From NCBI GenBank assembly GCA_963930775.1, contig OZ005689.1:35046694-35110693 (forward strand): DNA of 64,000 nucleotides, given 5' to 3'. This document shows, in pieces, positions 46,468-57,873 of this stretch. A program made the position numbers and the translations under genes. The notes under the pieces were generated by a model that did not search any database, had not been told where the DNA came from, and saw nothing but the letters and a program-made list of their open reading frames with translations. Origin of the DNA: Cliona cf. orientalis. Taxonomy: Eukaryota > Porifera > Demospongiae > Clionaida > Clionaidae. Position 1 is the first letter of the stretch, and each line of letters starts with the position of its first letter.

Positions 46468-47052
46468 GGAATGCTTGACACAGAAGATGATAGTTTTGAT
46501 GCACTATTAGAAGGTACATTGCTTAGTAATACATCAATTCTTATTAAAATTTAACATCATTATTAAAGATTATTCATTCGGGGCGAGCCTGAGCGAGCCC
46601 CGAATACACGAGAAACAGGAAGCGGTGTATATTTATTTATTTGTACGTGATCTTGTGCCATTTACTGCGCATATCAAGGATGAACACGGATTGGAAAAGA
46701 TCGTGCACGCTAATTTTAACCTTTGACCTCTTAACCTCATACAGGTGTGCACTCCAGGACAATGGACACCAACGACAGCAGCAGTGTTCAAGACTAATAG
46801 AAATTAGACTAGCAATTTTAAGTTTTATTAAGAGCAGGTGTTGCTTTTCATGATAATAAATAAAATAATCAAATTCAAGTTTAAATAGACATAGTTAGAT
46901 ACTTGGTAAACCATGATTAGCAGTCTCAAGATGAATGATGATCAAGAAGCCAGAATTTCAAGTTGACATGTCAATGATTCGGTGAAGTCGTACTAATATA
47001 GAAATCAGATAAATGGAATGATTGGCAGCAGTTTTCAGTTTTGGAAGAGTCA
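46468..47052. other. Spacer between PHD remnant and RPA gene
   Basis: No gene seen. This is where the left end of the Helitron should lie if the RPA gene belongs to it, but no TC-start or hairpin-CTRR end could be recognised. Confidence 0.35.
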
Positions 47053-47592
47053 TCATTGGAAATCAGAATCAGCGGCACTGCTGCTTCCACCACCTGCAAT
47101 CTCTGGATCTTCACGCCAGGTGGCAGACTCTTTAACAGCAGTTGCTCCCGGATCAACATTCTCACATGCCTTCAAGCTATTTGCTTCAGTGACGACATCC
47201 TTGTTATTAATTTTGAATGTCATTTTCTCAGAGTGTAAAAGCTGGGTAGATATAGCCGTGGTACTGCTGTGGTCTACTCCATCACCGACAATTGCTAGAA
47301 TTATTATTGTGAACATTGTGGCATGATAACTACCACCGTTGTCGTCTTCGATTTTCACTTTAGCCACCAAACTACTGGAACACTTCGACAGCTTCATGAC
47401 AGTGTCACACCTGGAACACTGACCACAAACACTATCAATCTGTAGAACTTTGGAGTGGCATTCCAAGCAGCTTGGATACTGCTCTAACCCCAGAACACTC
47501 GCAACTTGTCCTTCGATAACGGTTTCTTCTTCAATTAATCTCTGATCAACTGTTCCAATGTCTGGAATTGGCCAAAGTTCCGAATCATGCTC
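47053..47592 (-). pseudogene. RPA-like gene, C-terminal half
   Basis: Continues the reading frame of 53493-54203 after the MULE: the codons for VLEHD meet SELWPIPDIGTVD across the duplicated 9 bp. It carries the zinc ribbon of replication protein A large subunit (SCLECHSKV and VCGQCSRCD, two CxxC pairs) and a following OB-type strand region, then an acidic Ser/Gly tail ending ADSDFQ at 47053. RPA coats single-stranded DNA; copies carried by rolling-circle elements are thought to assist transposition. Confidence 0.75.
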
Positions 47593-47654
47593 GGCAGTCT
47601 CTATTCAGTGGAATGGACTACTGGACTGGATTACTGGACTGGACTACTGGACTC

Positions 47655-48900
47655 TATAATCAACGACCCTTTACCATGTCATATTATTTGCATTACTGCA
47701 TGTTTGCATGTTTGCATGTTTGCATGTTTGCATGTTCACCCCTTACCAAGCAAACTTCCCCTCTCATATATATTATTACGTCCAGAGTCCCAATTAGAAA
47801 CAAAGAATTCGGCTCTCGCTATGATGAAATTATGATGAAATGATGATGAAACCTATGATGAAAGTTATGATGTAATTGCTGTGAAACTGTTTCAAAATGT
47901 TTAGCGCGCATGAAAGGTTGTTGGGACCCAGAATTCGAACCTAGCGTAGAAGACATCGTGGACTATCGATGAGATATGGCGATTTTCTCGGTTCGCTTTC
48001 TTTGGCGAGCTCGCACTCGGGGGGATTTCCCTATTCAGTCGAGCACATGGCGGGTGAAGGTCAACCGGCTCAAGCCGCGCGCCCCAATATTGTACGCGTA
48101 TACGGAGCATGCGCAGTTTGTCGATGTGTCCTAGTTCGAATTTATGGCGGCGTATTCATGAGGGACTCTGGACGTAGTCTCTAAGTTGTTCATTTATCTC
48201 CCCAGTAACAATTTACTTTTCTGTGGTTATGAGGTAATTATAGTGTAATTATGATGAAACCTATGGTGTAATCTATGAGGTAATTATGAGAAAATTCAGG
48301 GCCTCACTGGAGCCTTTCTGAGACTTGAAAATCAGTAAATATGTAGAGTATCTTACGCGTGTATCCAGCGAATAGATTACAACCTGAGCGCTACTTTCCC
48401 TGAGAAGTACTGTTGGTTGAACTTCACGTGTTTTCTTGGCTTACGTAATGCCATGGATAAATAAAGCTAGCCTTGCGCTATATATAGCACATGTAGCACG
48501 CATCACTGCCACAAGGGGCTGGCCCGCGCGCGACTGCAGCAGCGTGACCAACCTGAAGTTCGGAAGGAATACTGTGTTGTCGAGTTCGTCTCTATGATTG
48601 AAGCATCGAAACTTGTCGCTATCAATGTTGAGAGTCGATCTTAGACGCCATCTCCACGATTTCTGGGGCCAGCATCGATCGATGTGTACGCATTCTATTG
48701 ACGACCTTTTACCACATGCACCATTACACTGTGCAGCTACTGGGGAGATGGTCAAGGGTTCATATACATACCTTGCCAAAACTTTTTTTTAATTGAAGAT
48801 AAATTTTGAAATCACAATGTTCATAATAATAAAACAATCATGAAAGGAATTCAGAATCCGTGTACAGAAGTTACTCAATGTGCACTCCCATGCACAGAAG
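47655..48900. other. Non-coding left part of the MULE
   Basis: Contains a 7-mer array TTGCATG (about 47698-47735, five copies) and two zones of ATGATGAAA/GAGGTAATTATG short repeats (about 47820-47890 and 48230-48295). It is the 3-prime side of the transposase gene. Short ORFs here lack support. Confidence 0.6.
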
Positions 48901-51900
48901 TTAAGCAATGTGTACTTGAAAGTCATGTTGCAGCCTTTCCTTGTGGGGGGCTTCAAGCTGCTCACATATCTCGGGTGGCACTTCCATATACATTGGAACA
49001 AAGTCAGGAAAGCGTATCCATACACAGGTGGGATTGAAGTGATAATAGGCATTTCCAAAGCGAGATTGAGGTGTCTGGGAACCACTCGGGGTGTATTCCC
49101 GCCATTCCTGGTGCTTGATACAGAGATCGTCTGGAGGATTAGGATGCTTAGGATACTTGTTCCTACAGCCAGCACAAACACTTATATTTCCTGCAATCTT
49201 ACATAAAGTAAATGGAGTAGGAGGATGAAGGCTCGGGGCTCCAGCTGGGGCTGATGCAACATATGGCATGTACGGAGGCAGTACTGATGGAGGGGGCACA
49301 GGTGGAGGTGGAGGAGGAGGTGAGGCATAAAATCCCCATGGTGATTGGTAGTGAGGATGATGAGGATGTTGAGGTAGTTGAATATTTGTCTGTGTTACTG
49401 AAGGTGATTGAATATTGCTGATATGTGTCATTGGTGTAGTTTGAAAGGTTAAAGGCACAGGTGTCTGTTCAACTGATTGCAAAGTACGCGTTTCTTTTGC
49501 ACTGACCATGGCGGGATTTTCAAGCGTATTTTCTATTGCCACCGACCCCTTTCGTTTCCTTGGACATTGGCTCCCTTTGCGGCCTTTTCCTTTTGGTGCA
49601 GTTGCTTGGGCATACTTTGTCAAGCTAGGAGCCCGCTTGTTTTTCTTATACCAAGATACAAACTCTGATAGCTTCCCACACAAATTGGCTACTGCTACTG
49701 AATGTGAACAGATGCTTAAAGCCTTCCAATTAGGGCATTCATCATCACAAGCAAAGGCTCCTCCTTTTTTGGGTACAACCAAGTGGGGTTTGCGTCCACT
49801 GTAGCTCAGGACAAATTTAGCACCGTCTCCAACCCCAGGAGCTGAGACAATTGCCTCTTCTGTTTGGAGTAGTTCAGCTGCTTTACTCCATATTCCTTCA
49901 AGGCAGGTTAACGGTATCCGCACATCATCAGCAATATCATGCACACTCACAGATAATGTGGACATAGGTGAAAGATCCCGCCCAAGACATTCTGCCGCCA
50001 AAAGGGTATCTTGAGAACCTTCACCATGAGCAATATCGGATACGGATGCATTAAAGAACTTCCGGAGATGTTGCTCTCTCTGTTGGATGCTCATGACAAA
50101 CCATTTCACCTCAGGCACATGAAAGGACGTGTACTGTGGACGCAGCTCATATTTGCCTCGACCAATAATTGCTCGTTCGATCTCACGATCCTGTTCGTAG
50201 ATAAGCTGCTTTAGCTTTTCAAGAAATTCGAACATTTCACTACGCTTGTAGTTTGTTTGACTTTTCAACATGGAATTGGCAGTCTCACAGGCATTAGTAG
50301 TAAACTGGCTTGGAGGTGAACCAAGGCCACACTCTTCCCTCACTGAGCGAAGCATTGAGTCCTGAATCACAGGGACTTTATGATTCAAAAACCATGAAAT
50401 GAATCTCTCCACATTGGCAGAAGAAGGTACAGACAAGTTTCTCCACTTTTCAAGTATCTTCTCAACTTTCTCTTGAAAATCAATGCTATCAGATGCATCT
50501 ACTAGGCCCTCCACATATGTAGAACCAAATCTCTTGCCAAAGATGTCATCAATGATATCATTACCGTTTTGTGGAGGTATGTTGCATTTATGTAGCATAT
50601 CTTTGACATTTCTCTGAACGTGAATGAAGCAAGTCATATGCTGTGCAAAGCCAAACTCATGTTTGAAGGCATCCGACAAAGCCTGTTCCCCATCCGTACC
50701 TATGGCACGTACACCCTCTAGCTGCTTACATTGACCAATAACCGTCGATGCAAAGAAAAGGTAGGTTGAAAATGTCTTTCTGTAGTGAATACAGCATGGA
50801 CCAATAAAGACTGGTGGATTCTTGTACCGCTTTGATTGTAAGAGTAGGTGGCGATAGGTGATGATAGTAACATCAAAGTCACCTAAATTAAATGTGGGAT
50901 CCACAGTGAGAGGGCAAAAATCAAATGCAGTGGTGCAAAATCGAGTAACATCTTGCAGCTGGCGGTCTGTGGTGACCACAACAGCTGGTTCTGGTGCTGC
51001 GTTCACTGCTCGAACAAATTTCTTTGAAGGATCTTCTGTGTAACACTTGTGCATTATCATGAAAAGATCATCAGCGGCAGCATCTCGACTTGTACCGGGG
51101 AGGCAAGATTGCCTCTGCTCAAGTGTTACCCTTGCTTTGTAATTTGTTATCTGCTTTTCATCTCGTGGTAACTGTCCAGGAGCAATTGCCTCCAATACTC
51201 CTCCCACTTCGGCAGACAAAGATGCAACTACACTTTTGGGACCTTCTATGGCACATGCATGTTTGATATGCTTCTTGGTGCTTGACCATGTGGGATGGAA
51301 AGGTGTGGTCACTTTTGAATTACCATGACTCTTGATCACTGGAATAAAGTCTGCTGGTATATGATATGTAACCAAAGTCAAGTGATGCGGATTATTGTCT
51401 GCATCTGGAAAACAAAAATAACAATAATTATGTGATGGGTCGGAGGGTTGGCAATACCGTAGAATCCAGTGATTACACCTCCCACTTTCTGCATGCTAAC
51501 ATTGGGCAAATAGCTTGTTTATGGGATCATAATATTGTCACATAATGACCATTACCAAGCAAAAAAGCCGCAATCTTTGCACTTTCTCAGGTGGGTAAAA
51601 TGACCGTGAAAGCAAGACATGATACAATACAAATAGCTAGTGTGCTAGCTTTAGCTAATGTGTTTATTAGCTTATGAACTTGACTATTTCTTATGGGGGG
51701 GGGGGGGGGGCTTATGTGTGACAAAGTAGAGTGCAGGGGAGGTTAAATACGGAATTCAACGGAGAAATAGCGCGAGATGGCTACAAACAGCCTAATTAAA
51801 GACATGTTAATTTTATGGCATGCAAGTGGTCAAGCAATTAGTAATGTATTCCCAAGCAGCTTATATTATGTACTTATAACTAACCAGAAACAAATGCAAT

Positions 51901-52891
51901 TAATCTTTTGAAGTGGTTATTGGACGGATGGACACTGTGAAGGCGTCGAAGATAGACAACATCAGCTCCTGTAGCACCTGGAGCACATTTCTCAACCCGT
52001 ATATATCCATCCTCCTGGACGTTTACCCTGTACGTAGTTGGATGAGATCCAGAGTGACTCCAGGAACCAAAATTATCGTTCTTTACATCCTCCGGATCAG
52101 CTAGCTTAGTTATGTCAATGACATACGTAGCACTGCTGGTGATGCTAACTGGTCGTTTAGAACAGACTTTGGAAGGAGCAATTGCAGGATCTAGCAAAAT
52201 TCGCAAAATCCGTTCAGCACTGTACTTAGGAGGTGGAGCTTCATACACTGGAAACTCCTCCACTGGGTCACTACACATAATAAAAAAATTCATTTATCAA
52301 CCACTGCATGTACTATAATTATCATGCACAATATCATAGCCAGCATTGCAGTCTGAGATGTGACTCAGGAAACACACATACTATTAGCAGTCTGTAGTGT
52401 GGTCACCAGTGTTTGCACACAGTACACAGATCTTATAATTATAGTATTATGTCAATCAGGTGTACCTCATTATTGAATAGGCTTTTGCATGCAGTAGGCT
52501 TTGAGGTGATTATCATGGATCATACACATATTATACATGCCGAGTTTGTTTCAAGGGGCGTATTTGGAAATTGGCTTTCCCTATATGAAGTTGCCCCTTG
52601 AATTTGGGTTCCCCCTTGGATTTCGCATGCCCAATGCACTGAATCCTGAAATAAATCCAAACATGTACCTAGACCAAGGCGTGTCTTGCTTTTCCCAACA
52701 AACATACACTAAGCTTCACCACAATATACAGTCAACCCACCTAAATTTTAGTTTCTTTCTGGCATGTGTCAAGTCCTCTTCCACTTTTGGGAAACTCACT
52801 TGCTTGAAGTTGTCCTCTACAACAGCACAAATAGGTGGTCATTTATCTTTTCTCCCAAAAATGTATAAACCATGCTCAGTACACTTTTATC

Positions 52892-52924
<33 letters not shown>

Positions 52925-53260
52925 AAAAAGGAAGAAGATCTCATTTGACATATTCTCTACTGATAGAAAACTTACCAGCAGTAGCCTCGGAGTCTTCTTG
53001 CTCCTCACCGTGGCTTTGCTCGCATACAGGGCTATCACAGAGAGTGATGATATTTCTAGAGAAAAACGTAATAACATCACAGACTGTACGGCCTAGCATG
53101 ATCGCCGTCGCTCTTACCGGTATCGCTCAGAGCAGACAACTTTCAGTGGTGACCCAGCTACCGGTATTGCTCCAGCATCATTACCAGCACTTTCGGGATC
53201 CGAGTCGACACTGGAATCACTGTCATCGACAACAATGGGAGCGCTCAAGGTTCCACTCAT
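48901..53260 (-). CDS. MULE transposase with SWIM-like zinc motif and SIM
   Basis: Four exons on the minus strand. Exon 1 starts at the ATG at 53260 (MSGTLSAPIVVDDSDSS) and ends at a GTAAGA donor near 53114. Exon 2 (about 53045-52977) is acidic. Exon 3 (about 52273-51880) begins DPVEEFPVYEAPPPKYS. Exon 4 (about 51405-48901) is an uninterrupted long frame. The catalytic triad is visible: Asp in TVDPTFNLGDFDVT, Asp in AIGTDGEQALSDAF, Glu in TNACETANSMLKS. A SWIM-like zinc motif (ACDDECPNWKALSICSHSVA) follows, then a basic KGKGRKGSQCPRKRKGS stretch, a Pro/His-rich linker, and a C-terminal Cys/His cluster (VCAGCRNKYPKHP, LCIKHQEW). IVVDDSD at the N-terminus is a textbook SUMO-interacting motif (inference). 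A 30-C run (52893-52922) sits in intron 2. All catalytic residues are present, so activity is plausible. Confidence 0.85.
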
Positions 53261-53492
53261 ATCTTAGCTGCTTGGATCACAAAAAAATATTAAACGCACG
53301 TGGAGCCTATCAAGTAGTGACGGGGGCTTCCTCGTTGGAAGTACCGAGCATGCGCACTGGCGACCAACCTCGCAAACCACGCCCCTAAGTATCTTTACGC
53401 ATACACAAAAATTCAATATTCGAGTCCAGTAGTCCAGTCCAGTAATCCAGTCCAGTAGTCCATTCCACTGAATAGAGACTGCCATCATGCTC

Positions 53493-54203
53493 CAACACCG
53501 AGATGTACTTCTTGTTGTTGTACTGGCGCAAGACGACATTCTGCAAATGGTAGCTTTCACTCTCTTTCAGTGCACCGGTCCGATCAGCCCATAAGACAAT
53601 CCTGCAAGTTCCAGTTGAGTCGCTGATGAGGCAGTCTTGCTTTGTCACGTGCGTCTTTCGATCCTTCTTTAAAAGCTTTTCAGGTGGCTTTACGGCAGTA
53701 AGTTTGGCCATGACAGAGATAACGGCACGTGGTGCAAGTTTGCACGCTTCAGCAAGGCTGTAAAGCTTCACGCTAGGTTTACTGCTCAAAAAGACGGACT
53801 TGTCGATTTTGTACTTTTTCGGTGACGCAGCAACTTCAGTACCATCATTAGCTATCACTTCCAGATCAAGTGTACGTTTGCTCCGCTAAATTGAGCAATT
53901 GCACAAAGCTATGGGGCTTTGCTCTTCTTTCGACTTTTCCATCGCACCCCAATGTTTTGCGTCGTAAGATACCATGCGTACCACCGACTTCCCATCGCAA
54001 ATCTGACCATCAAACCACTTCCTCGTCCCTAGCTTGTTGTTCTTCACCGGGGAAAGTTGCAGCACCACACCGTGCATGGTGGCACTCCGCTTTGCTTCAC
54101 AAACGTTGGATATCTCCACCTCGTCACCAGTAGTAGAACACACTCGGCTTGATGATCCAACTGCTACTTCATCTTCATCAACCGTAGTCTGTTTTTGCGC
54201 CAT
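53493..54203 (-). pseudogene. RPA-like gene, N-terminal half
   Basis: ATG at 54203 (MAQKQTTVDEDEVAVG). The first OB-like region includes GVVLQLSPVKNNKLGTRKWF and QICDGKSVVRMVSYDAKHW. A TAG at 53886-53888 breaks the frame between NCSI and RSKRTLDLEV; the frame then resumes. The second OB fold includes QDCLISDSTGTCRIVLWADR and NNKKYISVLE. The MULE is inserted directly after. It lies head to head with the Helitron Rep gene, about 490 bp between starts. The role would be single-strand DNA binding. Confidence 0.8.
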
Positions 54204-54690
54204 CGTTGATCAACTGAGCAAGTGATAGCAGTTGACGTTGGTTACGGAAGTGATCAAAGAAAAAGCCCAACTATAAATCAGATTCGGGATAAAATACCAC
54301 TTAAGCACTATGTCCAGAATGCTACGACTGACTGGATACCCCTGTACAACAGATTTTATACCAGTGCTGCAGTGACTCTGATTGGTTAGCCTTTGCTATG
54401 TGTTAGTATCTGATTGGTCAGTAGATCTGTAGTGTTCTGATTGGTCAGATGTTGCACCCGACCTCATCGTAAGCAATCCAACTTGGACACTCTTGAACTG
54501 ATCCATTGGTTGGAACATGCTCTCTGTTTATGTCTGAGCCCGCTATAAGCGCGGATCTCTACGCGCATGCGCATATGCATCTTAGCAACCAGATGCACAC
54601 TGTATTGTTGTGGTCAGCTATATGCGCATGCGCATATACATCCAATGCACATTTCAATCTTGCATCGATCTGAAACAATAATTGTCAATA
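54204..54690. promoter_or_regulatory. Shared upstream region of RPA and Rep genes
   Basis: Divergent promoter candidate. It contains several TGATTGGTYAG/TCTGATTGGT words (about 54376, 54411, 54438, and 54497 as CATTGGTTGG), each with an ATTGGT (inverted CCAAT) core, and CGCATGCGCATAT palindromic words at 54560 and 54623. CCAAT-type repeats suggest a genuine promoter (inference). Confidence 0.4.
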
Positions 54691-57054
54691 ATGGAGCAAA
54701 GAAGACTAAGAAATCGTCAATAGAGGGCTCAAGAATCTACAGAACAACGTCGTCAAAGACTGGATGCTCAAAGATTGCGGGATAGTAGGAGAAGACAAAT
54801 GGAGACCCCTGAACAAGCTGAGCACAGAAGAGCTGCTCACAGAGAGGCTCAATGAAGATACAGGCAACGGTTACTAGCAAGAGAGACAACAGAGCAAACA
54901 CAGCAACGTCTAGAGCGTGAAAGCAGACGCTTGAGGCAAGTCAGAGCGTCAGAAACTGATGAGGTAAGAACACATAGACTAAATACAGAAAATTCACGTG
55001 GAAGAACTTCAAGAGCCTTAGAGTCCACTGATAGGAGGCAAACCAGATTACTTGACATGAGAATGCGTATGAGAAACAGAATACAAGTAGAGAGTGCTGA
55101 AGATAGACAAAGCAGGTTAGCTGACATGAGTACTCGCATGAGGGAAAGGCGAAGTGAGGATAGTAATGAAAGACAGGTTAGACTAGTGGATTTGAACATT
55201 CGTAGTCATGAAAGGAGGCATAATGTACAATCAGAATACAACTCCCATATACAGCAATTTGCTGCAAATAGTATAGATTTCTTTCATTCAAAATTGGCAG
55301 ACTGTACATTTAAAGAATGCTCCGTATGCTCTGAATCATTTCCCACTATGAACCCTGGTGCATTGTTACTTGAGTGTACTCGTCACAATGACAGCAAACA
55401 ACCAAAACTGTATTCTCTTGAGAATAATATGGATCCTGGGGTAGTTCCTATTGAGCTCAGAGGATTAACACAAGTTGAGGAAATGATCTCTGCAGTAATG
55501 CCCTTGATGTCAGTGTATAGATTACCTCATGGGCAGTATGGTTATAGTGGTCATGTGATTAATCTTCCTCAGAATGTCTCTTCCATTGCCACTAAGCTAC
55601 CACGATTGCCAAATGATCTTGATATACTCATAGTTACAAAAGAAGGGCAAAATGCATCCCATAAAGATTTTCATGTACGAAGGCATAAAGTCCAACAAGC
55701 ACTTCATTGGTTAAAACTTCATAATAAATACTATGCTAACATAGAAATAGATGAATCTCATATATGCCAACTGCCTATTGATGGGGAAATTGCTGTACCA
55801 ACCACTATACCTCAAATGGGTCTCTAAGTACAAGTGAACAAGAAAATTGTTTAGATGACACCTTTCTTTCTGGGACCTTCGTTCCTATGAATTTTACAAA
55901 AGGTACTGAAAAAGAGATAGTAAAAAATAGTGTTGTTGAACGTCAACAATTTCCCCACACTACTATAGCATGGCCTCAGATTCAAAACAATCCCATCAAT
56001 GAATTTAAAACTGAAGGCTATATGACATGTGCATTTCCAACACTTTTCCCCACTGGTGCTGGAGATTTTTCTCAACCGCGAATGCGTGCTGTAACAATTG
56101 GAAATTACATCAAACACTTAATGATGTATAAAGATGGGCGTTTTGCAACTCATCCTCGATTTCGCTTTTTTGCTCTAAATACTGAGATGAGATGGCGTGC
56201 TCTACAAGCAGGTAGAATCTACATCAAACAACATCCACAAGATGCCCTTTTGTCAGTTGAAGAACTAAGAGATATGGTAGGAAATGGAAGTGAAGCTTTT
56301 TCAAATAGAGTTCTTCATTTTGCAACTAGTTTACGTGGTACTCGTCCATACTGGTTTAAGCAGCGTAGTCGTCTTATTGCTATGGTCAATAGCCTTGGAT
56401 TACCTACTATTTTTTTTACTCATAGTGCAGCTGACACACAGTGGCCTGAACTTGCAAATCTAATTTGTAAAAATAATCCACAGAGCAAAGCCAAACGTAC
56501 TGAAGCTGTTATAAAAAACCCAGCAATAGCAGATTGGTTTTTCTTCCAACAGATTAAACTATTCATTAAGCATTTCTATAAAGATATACTACATGCAAAA
56601 GATTATTGGCTTCGGTTTGAATACCAACACCGCGGTAGTCCACATGTGCATGGACTAGCATGGTTAGCAGGTTCACCCAATATGGAGGATCTTGAAGTAG
56701 AAACTCCAAATCATGAAAAAAAACAAATCACAAACTACATTGATTCAATTGTCACAACTATCAATCCAGCCATTTTAATTGATGGAAGTAATCTTTCTGA
56801 AGCACCTTGTCCACAAGCTGATCCACACATATGCAATAAACCATACAAACATGTAGAAGATTTTGATACAGATTTAGCACAATTAGTAGCAATCTGCCAA
56901 AGACACACTAGATGTTCCACAGCTTATTGCCTCAAAGAGAAGAATGGGAAGCAAAATTGCCGATTTGGGTATCCTAAGGAGCTACACTTAGAAACTACTA
57001 TAGAATATTCAGATGGTGAATTAAAGCTATTAACTGCCAGAAACGATCCACTTA
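54691..57054 (+). pseudogene. Helitron Rep, N-terminal part (DUF6570 and HUH)
   Basis: The ATG at 54691 opens an Arg/Gln/Glu-rich repetitive leader with in-frame stops TAG (54721) and TGA (about 54853), then is open from 54931. It includes the zinc-like ECSVCSESF and LLECTRHND pair and the DUF6570-type block ELRGLTQVEEMISAVMPLMS followed by YGYSGHVINLPQNV. A one-base shift near 55810 leads to the Helitron_like_N domain: EGYMTCAFPTLFPTGAGDF, RPYWFKQRSRL and the HUH motif FEYQHRGSPHVHGLAWL (about 56620-56670). It ends at RNDPLI, where the TTAA element is inserted. The protein nicks and joins DNA in rolling-circle transposition. It is not translatable as it stands. Confidence 0.9.
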
Positions 57055-57298
57055 TTAACCGATTATAAGCCAAGAGGTCATGACGTCATACGTATTGCCA
57101 ACGCCGAATTGTATTCAAGAAAGTATAGTGACACAAATAAAGTGTCTTGTACAGCATAGCAGCACAGCCACACAGGCAGTACAGGCCTTCATGATATGTA
57201 AGACAGGTAGCTGCTACATTCTAGTACGCCGCTAGGGCGCTACTATACATACTATAAGCTACAAACATACACAAAAGCTTATAAGCTTACTAACCTCC

Positions 57299-57468
57299 AT
57301 AATGGCCGCCGTCTTCGAGTCGCTCCCAGGTAAGCGCTTGGCTCTGTTGAAAAGCTCGTCATATCTGTGTAGGTATAGACCTAGTGTAGCTATATACTTA
57401 GCGACAGAGCTGTAGCTCCTGCCCTGTGGTAGAAAACGTACCGCTCTCGTACCTGGATCGATCGCCAT
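57299..57468 (-). other. Possible small exon, unsupported
   Basis: A minus-strand frame from the ATG at 57468 (MAIDPGTRAVRFLPQGRSYS) ends at a GTTAGT donor-like site. Only 240 bp of element remain to its left, so a full gene is unlikely; perhaps a remnant of a divergent second gene. Confidence 0.2.
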
Positions 57469-57873
57469 TATCGTCGATCTTCACAAAAACATTTTTAGTA
57501 GCAAGCGGTAGGTTGGGCCAACCGTGACCTCACGCCACAGGTATGCAAGGGAGGCCCCCTAGTAGTCATAGACAGGAAGCCAAAGCTATGGCTTCTCGTT
57601 CTTTGGAATGTAGGCGGTGCCATAGCGCTAATATAGCTCATGTCCAGAAATATGCACTGAGAAGGGGACATCTATAGATTTGCACTATAGATTGATAACA
57701 CTAAGACTAATTAGCGTTTACAAGCACTTGACAAGCTGTTTACAAGCAATGCTCATGCAATTTACAAGCCCCTTTGCAACCTCCAGATCTAGATCTAGAT
57801 GGTAGATATGCCATCTAATTCTAATTATAAGAATCCATTCAGTTATCACCTTGGTTACTTAAAACCATAAACA

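Larger units (their letters stand above)
47593..53483. mobile_element. MULE (Mutator-like) transposon, 62-bp ends, 9-bp duplication
   Basis: The ends 47593-47654 and 53422-53483 are perfect 62-bp inverted copies starting GGCAGTCTCTATTCAG and including three TACTGGACTGGA-like steps. Both sides carry the direct repeat ATCATGCTC (47584-47592, 53484-53492). Length 5891 bp. It carries one large transposase gene on the minus strand. Nine-bp duplication and long ends fit Mutator-like elements. Identical ends and an open 826-aa frame suggest recent movement. Confidence 0.93.

Noticed and set aside
47568-47843. Two overlapping plus-strand ORFs
   Set aside because: They read through the MULE terminal repeat and the 7-mer array; not genes.
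47905-47955. tRNA-like B box (GGTTCGAATTC on the minus strand)
   Set aside because: No matching A box, anticodon stem or acceptor stem could be built around it.
52537-53388. 283-codon plus-strand frame
   Set aside because: It runs through a 30-C homopolymer translated as proline and is antisense to MULE exons; no motif.
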